From the NCBI GenBank assembly GCA_001598975.1, contig BBXU01000280.1:1-64000 (forward strand): 64,000 nt of DNA, written 5' to 3'. Under the pieces are notes generated by a model. It was not told the origin of the DNA. It worked only from the letters and a program-made list of their open reading frames with translations, and searched no databases. This stretch comes from Parachlorella kessleri (taxonomy: Eukaryota > Chlorophyta > Trebouxiophyceae > Chlorellales > Chlorellaceae). Below, piece by piece: positions 32,162 to 42,089 of this stretch. A program made the translations under genes and the position numbers. The stretch's first letter is position 1, and every line of letters begins with the position of its first letter.

Positions 32162-35100
32162 TCACTGCGCTTCCAGCCAAGCACCCAGTGGACGCGCCGC
32201 CAGGTGCAGCATATGCAATAGCAGCTCTGACGGCAGCAGACCAAGATAAGCTGCAGAGCTTGGGCCACTCTCGTGCTCGCCTGCCGAGGCCTCTTCCGTT
32301 TCCAGTCGCTGCCTTTTGTGAGGTGCTCGAGGAGGGCTTGCCATCTGCAGTAGCAGGGGACAGCAGCAACCTGAATACCACGCTGGTTGTGGTGGGGTGC
32401 GCCTGCTAGGATGTCACTCGAACTCCAATAAGGGCTGAGGAGCGCCCCACCAGCAAGACACCATTTCTGGCTCTGCTCTGTGACACTAACCCTAACTTCA
32501 ACCCTCAGCGGCAGCTTAGACTAGAAGCTTTTCAATGACCCCCATGCAGATGGTCCCATCACGGGATGTACCGACCATTGCTGCTGACTCCCTCCTGCCA
32601 CGAGCGGCTGCCAGAAGCACGGTCCGGAAGGCGCTCTCCAGCAGCGGGGGATGCTGGTGGTGGCTGGCAGGGCTCCAGCCCTCAGGCTCCAGCGCCAGCC
32701 ACATCCACCTGGGGACACATGTCAGAGAGGCTGTCTGCTGAGAGAAGCCTGGGAACCTCGTAGCCAAGGGACCGGAGGGATGCTGCTGCAGAAATACAGT
32801 TTTACTGCTATTTCTCGCCACAAGGTCGGGACATGCCATGATCTACTTAACACGTTTAGTAGATGGACAAGGAGCCGAGACAGCATCAGCATGCCGGTGC
32901 AACCCCCAGGCAGGGCCTTACCAGCCTGGCCCTTCCAGCGATGCAAAGTCATCCGGCCGGTCTTTCAGTGGGTCAAACACAGCCACAGGCTGGGTTGCTG
33001 GCGGTAGTATCACGTCCCGGTAGACCATGGGCTGGTGGCCGGCAGCCAGCAGCATCTCCAGCATGCGCAAGCCTCGCCGTCAAGATACCGTTGGTGCTTG
33101 CATCTCTGCAACCAGTACCTAAGAGGTGTGCTTAAGGAGGGAAGCAGCCTTGCCACACCCCTTTTCTTGCACATGTGTGCTTGAGGCTGTTGTCAGGGGG
33201 CCACACATGCAGTAAGGTAAGGTGGGACACCATGCCTGGGATACATGGAATCAAGCTGGCACACGCCCTGACGGTTGGGCGCACATGGCAAATGACAGTG
33301 CAGTGCCTCAAGCCCTCTTGCATATCTGGGGCAGTCCTGTATCTACATGCAACCCAGTGTGCCTGTAAGCAATTCCCCCTACCTGCATAACTTGGAGGAT
33401 GGGGCAGCCGTACTTCCAGCCTTGCCAGTCATGCTTGCCGGGGGTCGGTTTGCTGGTGTCTACAGGCAATGGGCCCCAGTGCAGGAGGACTGCCAGGCAC
33501 GAGCAGGAAAGCGCCTCAATGGTAGTGCTAACCAGTGCCGTGTCGATGGCAGCTCCTGCCTGGAGCAGTTGCTCCAGCACCGTGCCCAGGTTTGCGCTCA
33601 CTGCTCTGCTGCCCAAGTTGCTCAGCTGGGAGCGGTCCAGTCCAGGGCCGGCACGCAGCAGCAGCGGGACCAGTTCCGCTAGACATTCAACACGCATGCA
33701 GGCCTGCAAGGACTGATAGGTATCCACGGCTGTCAGCTGCACTTGCTGATGCGCCGCAGCTGCCAGGATGGCTGCGCATGCTTGCTGGTCCTGGTATTTT
33801 GCTGCCTGCTCCACAAGCAGGCCCAGCCTCCTGCTGTCCAGCTGCATGGCCCCGGCCGAGACCTGGCCAGCAATGTGTAATGCCACCTCGTGCACCACTG
33901 CACTGGTGGTATTGGTGCCAGGGTCAAACAGCGACCATAATGGACTGGGCCCGTAGTGCCGCACAACATACATAACCACACTTGGTTGATCATGCGATGC
34001 TGCCTCGCACAGAGCAGCTAAAGCCACTGCTGCACTTTGCTCTGCTTCTTGCCAGGCTGCAGCGGTGCGCAGAACGCTTATGCAGGCATCCGGCTGCTTG
34101 AAGTGCACGGCTTCCTTGACAGCCTTCTCCAGTTCCCTGCTGCTGAGTTCTGGCATGCTGCCGTCTGCGTACTGCTGTGCAAAATGGGAGAAGAGCAGAG
34201 GGGCAACAGACGGGTGAATGCTGACGTGGTCCCAGCGTCCCGCAGCAATCTGCTGCCCCTGATGTTCCTTAACGTCCATAACCAGGGGCCGCACATCCGC
34301 GCCCTGCTGCAAGAGGTACTGGACCACATCAGCATGGCCCCTGGACGCTGCAACTGCAAGTAGCCTGGAAAGGCTGCCGCTAGCCAGCAGCGGCGGCTGC
34401 TGCTGCTCACCGTCCTGCTGCTGCTGCTCTTGCTGCTGGTGCTGCCTGCACGCCTGTGGCTGCTCCTGCTGCTGCTCCGGCCGACATGCTTGCTGCTGAT
34501 TCTGTGCAGCTTGCAGCATAACCAAGGCTGCTGCGGGCTGAGCCGCTCGCAATGCCGTCACTGTCAGGGACTCCAACCTCCCTTGATGTGGCAGCTCCAG
34601 CTCCCCCGTCTGCAACTGCTGAGCCAGGTATGGGAAGACCTCGGCAGTTACGTTGGAGTGCAGAAGGTCCACGGCATAGCCGGAGCATAGGCTCCGATCG
34701 GCATATGCCAGCAGGCCCCAGATGCTGTCAGGGCTGTGCTTCACCACGTGCATGGCCACCTGTACCTGACCTTTAACAGCTGCCTGGACAAGAAGCGCAT
34801 CAGCATCCCCAGGGCTGAGCTGCACACCCCGCTTGACTGCTGCCTGCAAAACGGTCAGGCAATTGTCTGCTTGGCAGGCTTCAGAGGCCAGCCGTGCCAG
34901 CTGTCCTAGCAGTGGGGCGGGGGCTGCTGCAAGCCTGTCACCCGAGTACTGGGACAAGGCATGCTCCCTGAGCTCTCGCCCAAAGCCTGCGCCGGAGGGA
35001 AGTGTATCCAGATAGAGGCCACCCAGAACCTGCGGTAGAAGGGGCCTTAGGCCCGCCCCAGCTGTCACCAGCACTTTGGCCTGCTCTAGCTTGCCAAGTG

Positions 35101-35533
35101 CCGCAGCCATGCGCAGCGCTGTCTGCCCTGGCACGAGCTCCTTGCGGAACACTGCCCTGTCTGTTAGCTGCGCCGCTGAAAGCCACCTGTGCAGCTCGCC
35201 GTCATTGTATTCAAGGGTAAGGGTAACATCCAGTGGTGCCTTGGCGGCGAGCAGCAACGGTAGCTGCTCATCGGCGTCCAGCAGCAGCGCTACCAACACC
35301 ACAGACACCCCGCCGGGCCCGCACTTGGCTGCTTCCTGGGGCGTGCACAGGGCTGCCACTTGGGCTGAGTCGCCAGAGATAGGCGTGGATAAGCGGGAAC
35401 TGCTGCTGGAAAGCCGACGTGCCTCGTGTGCGCACCATGCTGCCAGCTGCACAGGAAGCACAGCGGGGTGGTAGTCTTTGGACACTGCTGTACCTGCTCT
35501 GGTGTCTGTGTCGGTGGCAGGGTTGTCTTGCAA
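32162..35533 (-). CDS. Degenerate-ankyrin / F-box-like protein, copy B (frameshifted, maybe truncated)
   Basis: Exon 1 runs 35533-33383 (717 codons open), exon 2 33105-32922, exon 3 32708-32576, exon 4 32344-32162. The family start (MVRTRGTSAFQQQF, ATG at 35438) is put out of frame by a two-base deletion near 35371-35385. An upstream ATG at 35533 reads straight into the correct frame, giving a different N-terminus. Exon 2 is one base shorter than in copies A and C (near 33080). The natural splice form then stops early in exon 2 and loses the LEPEGW and F-box-like C-terminus still encoded in exons 3-4 (LPSELLLHMLHLAARPLGAW). The product would be about 750 residues of ankyrin-like helices with Gln-rich linkers. 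It could equally be a decaying gene. Confidence 0.55.
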
Positions 35534-37303
35534 GCCTGCTCCAGGAGTCCCAAACTATGAGGAGGCAGCAGTCAGTAGCACCCGCCCAAATTGCGCACCA
35601 CTATTGTGTGGTCATACAAGCCACACTTCTAGCACCAGTTTCCTCTGTCAACCGGAGTGCCAACACACCTGGTTTGCAGTCAAGCTTCAGGAGAAACACA
35701 GCGGCTTCTATTCAAGGGGCAAGTGTCCAAGGTTGGGGACCTGCAGACAAGGACCTGAGTGTCAGCGATACGCGTGCCCAGCCTACGACAACGCCACACT
35801 TATAACCTTGCATCTGCCGCGCATAGACACTTACAAGGGAACCCGGAACCGAAGATCAGCACACAGCAGTTGTGGGCTGCTGACCTTGTTCACTGCAGCT
35901 GCCCGCTGTTGCAGCAAACCCGTAATTGCTGGTGGCAAGAGATAAGCCGACGCAGGGCTGGCTTCAGGGCAGGGATGGAAGCACCATGATCTTCCCAGCC
36001 TAGTTCGTGTATCTGGCAGTACCGCAACCAACGAATTGGCAACCAGCTGGCTTTGCCAGGGCAGCGTGCCAGAACGCTCTGTCGTCTTCATCTTGCCCTT
36101 CAGGGCAAGTCGCAATCTGTTGAAAGCTTGGCTGGCGGGAACCCTTGGACAGTGTGTTCAAATGTGCTCCTGGGTGTGTGTGATCACACCTCACAAAACA
36201 CATAACAGCTGAGAAGTAGTGAGTCTACGAGCAGGGTTGTTGACCCTAACAGGGCAGTCGCGGAACCTTTGGTCAAAAACTAGTCTGTGCACCTGCGATA
36301 TGTGTCCAGGAGCACAGGCGCAGTATAGAAGCTTCCAAGAGCGCGAGGTGAATGGTCCTTCCAGACATCAGCAACTGAAGAGCGCGCGATGCTGAAGGAG
36401 TGCGGCGCGAAACAGCAATATGCACGAGTCCCTTGCAGGCCACACACATGTGGACACAGTGCATTAGCTGGTAGGATGCCAGGCGGGTGGCAGCAAGAGA
36501 ATGCATGTCGACATGGGGTGGCCTGGTGGCAAGGAGGCCTGCCAGCCCAAGGACGCCTTTAGCTGGTGACTGGCGCTGTCTATCTGAGACCCTGGGAGCA
36601 GCACGAACCAACCCCTCCAACACATTGCCCGGAAGGGGGCGGGAGCAGGGAAAGGGCATGCCATCAGTTAAGGGGCGGACATTACCAGATCTGGCATGTG
36701 TTACGTTGGGTAGCTATACCGTCCTAGCGCACGATTGCAAATTCTCCATAATCCTGCTACACGTGCCATAGAGGCTGAGGCTTGTTACTATTGCACATAC
36801 AAAAGGTTTCAACGGGGTCTGAAGTTCTTTTCATTTCCAGGTCAACAGATCAACTCTATCAACGTTTCACGAGTGATAGAATTGTTGCACTGGCCAACCA
36901 CAGGTGAGGCAACTTGGGTCTGCAGCCACTTACGGTCCGCGGCATAAGCGAAAAGGCTCCTTCTTGCAAGCCATCAGCTCCACAAGTCCAAGACTCCACT
37001 CCAGTGGCTCACCACCACGGCGAGCCCGAGCTGCACATGTTTGTCAGTGCGGATAACACAAAAAAGAGAGCATTTCCCGCTACCTTGGGAATGACCGTCC
37101 TCTGCCATATGACAGTGCTGAAAAATAGAGACGTAACAGATGCACAACCCCTCACTGTCCAAAAAACACACAGTCTGTAATGCCTCATGCACCCACAACC
37201 AGGGGGTTGCTTCACACCGTCACTAGCTACCCCCACAACCTGCCCTCCACCCATTCCCCCCACCCATTCATCGTTTGCAAGTGCGCCACTTCTCAAGCCT
37301 GAA
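35534..37303. other. Spacer between copies B and C, duplicated sequence
   Basis: About 1.8 kb: the 5' flank of copy B (to about 36286), then the start of the right duplication unit, which pairs with 31039-32160. No independent gene was recognised, and the open frames are shadows or short. Confidence 0.55.
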
Positions 37304-40300
37304 TCACTGCGCTTCCAGCCACGCACCCAGTGGACGTGCCGCCAGGTGCAGCACATGCAGCAGCAGCTCTGATGGCAGCATACTCAGACAGGCTGCCGAG
37401 CTTGGGCCACACTCATGTTCGCCTGCCGAGGCCTCTACCGTTTCCAGTTGCTGCCTTTTGTGAGGTGCCTGAGCAGGGCTTGCATTCTGCAGTACCAGGG
37501 GACAGCAGCAAACTGAATACCACGCTTGAACTGCTGGGGTGCATCTGCTAGGACGTCACTCGAACTCCAATAAGGGCTGAGGAGCGCCCCACCAGCAAGA
37601 CACCAGTGGCTCTGCACTATGACACTGACCCTAACTTCAACCCTGAGCGGCAGCCTAGACTGTAAGCTTTCAACGAACCCCCTGCAAATGGTACCAACAG
37701 GGTATATGTACCAACCTTTGCAGCTAACCCCCTCCTGCCATGAGAGGCTGCCAGCAGGACAGTCCGGAAGGCGTTCTTCAGCAGCGGGGGATGTTTGTGG
37801 TGGCTGGCAGGGCTCCAGCCCTCCGGCTCCAGTGCCAGCCACAGCCACCTGGGAACGCATGTCAGAGAGGCTGTCTGCTGTGGGAAGCCTGGGAACCTCA
37901 TAGCCAAGGGACTGGAGGGATGCTGCTGCAATGAACACAGTTTTACCGCTGTTTCTCGCCACAAGGTCGGGACATGCCACGTTCTATTAAGCACAAACAG
38001 CAGAAAGACAAGGAGCACGTGACAGCACAAACATGCCATGCCGCCCCCAGACGGGCCTTACCAGCCATCTCCTTCCAGCGCTGCAAAGTCATCCGGCCGG
38101 TCCTTCAGTGGGTCCAACACAGCCACAGGCTGGGTGGCTGGCGGCAGGATCATGTCCAGGTAGACCATCGGCCGGTGGCCGGCAGCCAGCAGCATCTCAA
38201 GCATGTGCAAGCCGCGCCTGTCATCATAGTTTAGGTACTTGGACCTCTGCAACCATGTCGCAACAGCTGCTCTCGCTAAGGGAAGCAGCCATGCCACCTC
38301 TTTGTTGCACAGCAGTGCTCGAGGCCTTGTGAGGGGGCAGCCAGGCAGTAATGTAATGTAGGACACTACGCCAACGTAGATGTGACCAAGCCCAAAGCAG
38401 CTTGTGCGTATATGGAAGATGGCATGCAGTGGCGCAAGCCCTCTTGCATGCTTGGGCAATCACAATGTAAACTTTGCCAATCGGCTCACGTCCCAGAGTG
38501 TCAACAAACTTCCTACCTGCATGGCTTGGAGTATAGGGCAGCGACAGTCAAGCGGTCGCCAGGCATGAATGCCAGGGTTCGGCTTGCTGGTATCCACAGG
38601 CAGCGGCCCCCAACGCAGGAGGACTGCCAAGCATGAGCAGGAAAGCGACTCTATAGTGGCGCTGACCAGTGCCACGTCCATCGCCGCTCCTGCCTGGAGT
38701 AGCTGCTCAAGCTCTGTGCCTAGGCTGGAGTGCACTGCCCTTCTGGCCAAGAAGCTAGCCTCACGGCTGCCTAACCTAGCTCGAGCACGCAGCAGCAACG
38801 GGACCATCTCAGCTGGGCAGCCAGCACGCAAGCAGGCAAGCAAGGCCTGACAGGTATCATCGCTCGTCAGCTGCACTTGCTGCTGTGCTGCAGCTGCCAG
38901 GATGGCTGCGCATGCTTCCTGGTCGTGGTGTCTTGCTGCATGGTGCACAAGCAGGCCCAGCCTCCTGGTGTCCAGCTGTAAGGCCCCGGCTGAGACCTGG
39001 CCCGCAACATGGAACACCACCTCGTGCACCACTGCACTGGGGGGGTTGGTGCCAGGGCGAAAGAGCGGCCACAGTAGATTGGTCCCGTAGTTTTGCGCAA
39101 CATGCATCACCACACTCGTCTGCCCAAACACTGCTGCCTGACGCAGCGCGGCTGCAGCAGCTGTGGCACTTACTGCATCCTCTTGCCGGGCTGCAGCGGT
39201 GCGCAGCAGGCTTATACAGGCATCCGGCTGGCTGAACTCCACGGCTTCCTTGACAACCTTTTCCAGCTCACTGCTGCTGAGTACTGGCAGCTGCCGTCTG
39301 CGTACCACTGTGCAAGATGGGAGAAGAGTAGCGGAGCAGCAGAGGCATCGATGCCGTTATGGTCCCAGCGTCCCTCAAACATCAACCCATAGCAGTGCCT
39401 GATGTCCAAGAGCAGGGGCAGCACATCCGCGCCCTGCTGCATGAGGTACCGAACCACACCAGCATGGCCCTTGGACGCTGCAACCGCAAGGAGCTTGGAG
39501 AGACTGGCGTCGCTTAGCAGCAGCGGCTGCTGTTCCCGCCGCTGCACCTGCTGCCGCCGCTGCCTGTGCTCCTGTGGCTGCTCCTTCTGCTGCTCCTGCC
39601 GACATGCTCCATGCTGGTTCTGTGTAGCTTGCAGCATAACCAACGCTGTTGCCGGCTGGGCCGCTTGCAATGCCGTCTGTATGAGAAGCTCCAGGCGTCC
39701 TTCATTTTCCAGCTCCAGCTCCCCTGACACCAACTGCCCAGCCAGGTATGCAAAGAGCGCGACCGCAACGGAGTGGTGCAGACGCTCCGCGGCATAACGG
39801 GACCTGAAGCTGCCACCAAAACTTGCCAGCAGGCACCAGACGCTGTGAGGGCTGTGCTTTACCACATGCATGGCAACCTGCACCTGACCTTTGGCTGCTG
39901 CTTGGACTAAGAGCGCATCGGCGTCCTCCGAGCTGAGCTGCACGCTGCGCTGCACTGCTGTCTGCAGTACGGCCAGGCAAGTGTCTGCTTGGTAGGCTTC
40001 ACAGGCCAGCCGCGCCAGCTGTCCTAGCAGAAGGGCAGGTGCTGCTGCAAGCCTGTCACCAGAGTACTGGGACAAGACATGCTCCCTGAGCTCAGGCACC
40101 AAATTCGTGCTGATCAGTGTCGTACTTGCATACACCTCACACCAGGGCTGCAGTAAGAGGGGCCCTAGGCCCGCCCCAGCTGTCAACAGCAGCTTAGCCT
40201 GCTCCAGCTTACCGAGCGCCGCAGCCATGCACAGCGCTGTCTGCCCTGGCACGACCTGTTGGCGGAACACGGCCCTGTCTGTCAGCTGCGCCGCTGCAAG

Positions 40301-41300
40301 CCACTTGTGCAGCTCGCCGTCACTAAACTTAAGGGTGAGGGTTGCGTCCAGCGGCGCATTGGCGGCAAGCAGCGGCGGCAGCTGGTCGTTCAGGTCCAGG
40401 AGCAGCGCTACCATGACCACAGACACCCCGCCGGGCCCGCACTTGGCTGCTTCCTGAGGCGTGCACAGGGCTGCTACTTGGGCCGAGTCGCCACAGAGGA
40501 TGGCGTGAAACAGTGGGACTGCTGCTGGAAAGCCGATGTTCCTCGCGTGCGCACCATGCCGTCAGCTGCACAGGGAGCCAAAGCGGAGCGGTGTTCTTGG
40601 GAAGCTGCTGGCCCTGCTCTGCTGTCTGTGTCGGCGGCAGGATTGTCTCGAAAGCCCCTTCTCAGACTCTGGGGAGGAGGCAACAGCACACGCCTATATC
40701 ACGTCCTCTGCTGCTGGCATACAACCTGAGCACCAGTGTCCTCTGCCTACACACCTGGATGGCAGCCAAGCTGCAGCAGAAACACAGCGGCTCTATTGAA
40801 GTTGCAAGTGTCCAAGGTTGGGGGACCTGCAGACAAGGAAGTAAGTATGTGTGCTGTCATGGAGCTACATGTCGTGATGGGCGTGCCCAGCCTTCGACAA
40901 TGCCACAACTATTACGGTGCATACGTCCTAACCAAGGTTACCCCGGACCGAGGACAAGCACACAGCAGCAGTGGGCTGACCTCGTTCACTGCAAGTGCCC
41001 GGAGATGCAGCAACCCTTGTTTGCTGGTCGCAAGGTTAAGCGACGCAGGGCTGGAACCAGGGCAGGGGTGGAAACACCATCAATTTTCCAGCCTAACTCA
41101 AGTTTCGTGGTGGGCAGTGCAACCTCTGATTGGCAACCAGCTGGGGTTTGCCAGGGCAGCGCGCTAGAGACGCTCTGTAATCCTAAAATCTTTTCCAAGG
41201 CTCAAAAGTCACCTTCCTTGGCGCGAAAGCCTTGGACAGTGTGATACAGATGTGGACAGTGTGCAGATGCCCTCCTGGTGTGTGATCAGGAGCTGTTATA
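36287..41300. repeat. Large direct duplication, right unit (contains copy C)
   Basis: Partner of 31039-36286. The right end shows paired blocks, such as GGCAACCAGCTGG-TTTGCCAGGGCAGCG at 36040-36065 and 41132-41160, and CTTGGACAGTGTG at 36143 and 41230. Confidence 0.65.
37304..40557 (-). pseudogene. Degenerate-ankyrin / F-box-like protein, copy C, two frameshifts
   Basis: Exon plan: 40557-38517, 38246-38062, 37848-37716, 37486-37304. Exons 2-4 have the same lengths as in copy A. Exon 1 starts MVRTRGTSAFQQQ and then loses one base near 40517-40525. A second one-base loss lies near 39286-39296, where ADGS-LPVLSSSELEKVV is broken. Two long frames (404 and 282 codons) cover exon 1 between them. 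Exons 2-4 are well kept: LHMLEMLLAAGHRPMVYLDM, WLWLALEPEGW, and MLPSELLLHVLHLAARPLGA. It is probably non-functional unless the two indels are sequencing errors. Confidence 0.7.
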
Positions 41301-41416
41301 GACCCTGGCTGACACATCACCAATGATCTCTGGTATATTTCCGTGCATATATAAGCCCAGCCCAGCCCACCCCAGGTACACCTCTCCCACTCAGTTTCTA
41401 AGTGTACACGGTTGTT

Positions 41417-41471
41417 AGCATGGGTGGCAGGTAGTGCGAACAGGGTGTAAGAGTTGAGCTGAAGGTACAGG
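41417..41471 (-). repeat. Dispersed repeat family R1, partial copy (reverse)
   Basis: Reads TGGGTGGCAGGTAGTGCGAA and then CAGGGTGTAAGAGTTGAGCT. It faces the forward copy at 41607, so the pair forms a loose inverted repeat around the R2 copy. Confidence 0.65.
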
Positions 41472-41531
41472 TGTGTTACGGTTGTGTTAATGTCAGTGTG
41501 CTTGCAGCTTGTCTCCCCTAAGAGTTTTCTT

Positions 41532-41594
41532 TTGACGCAGCTGGCACCCGCCACACTGCTGTCTGACCCCTTTCTGTCACGTGCATTTCCATCT
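41532..41594 (-). repeat. Dispersed repeat family R2, copy (reverse)
   Basis: The reverse complement of the R2 copy at 58608-58671 over about 60 bases, with only a few mismatches (GACGCAGCTGGCACCCGCCA ... GTCACGTGCATTTCC). Confidence 0.75.
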
Positions 41595-41606
41595 TAAATG
41601 GCATAA

Positions 41607-41686
41607 CAGGCGCAATCTGCATCGTCCCTGTAAGTACAGCCCAGCTCTCACTCCCTGTTTGCAGCACCTGCCACCCACACTAATAA
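41607..41686 (+). repeat. Dispersed repeat family R1, copy (forward)
   Basis: Carries CAGCTCTCACTCCCTGTTTG and CACCTGCCACCCACACTAAT, in the same order as the copies at 2281 and 22675. Confidence 0.7.
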
Positions 41687-42089
41687 CAGCTGTGCTTTAG
41701 TAGGTCTACAAGCAGGGTTGTAGCTTAACCCCAACATGGCCATAAATCATGGCCTAATCCGTAACTCTAGCTACCTTGGGGTATGTCAGCTGGTCTCAAC
41801 ATTGCAAAGCAGTACATAGGCGGATTCTTTGTAGCGGGATAGATGTGCAAGCCGTAGCACACTCCCCATGAGCACAAACTCACCAGGTGTAAATGCACAA
41901 GCGATGTTACCACGATGATTTCCACTATACTCTGAAAGTCGAGCCACGGCTGCCAAAGGGGTTGCCGGGCCTTAACCACAATCACAGTGGTGGCATATCA
42001 GGAGGGTCATGAACAGGTCATAGTGTGCACACAGCGCAGGCCAGCCCTTGCCATAATCCAGGCTTCCCTGACTCAGCATAGGACTTTCA

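Larger units (their letters stand above)
31039..36286. repeat. Large direct duplication, left unit (contains copy B)
   Basis: The order of sequence blocks matches the right unit at 36287-41300. The left start GCACCTGCGATGTGTGTCCA pairs with GCACCTGCGATATGTGTCCA at 36287. The 3' flank, all four exons of the ankyrin gene and about 800 bases of 5' flank correspond, with an offset of 5.1-5.25 kb. The flanking repeat boundaries were judged by eye. Confidence 0.65.
40558..42089. other. Spacer between copies C and D with R1 and R2 repeats
   Basis: About 1.5 kb: the 5' flank of copy C up to about 41300, then two R1 copies (41417-41471 reverse, 41607-41686 forward) that bracket an inverted R2 copy (41532-41594). 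No gene was recognised. Confidence 0.6.
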
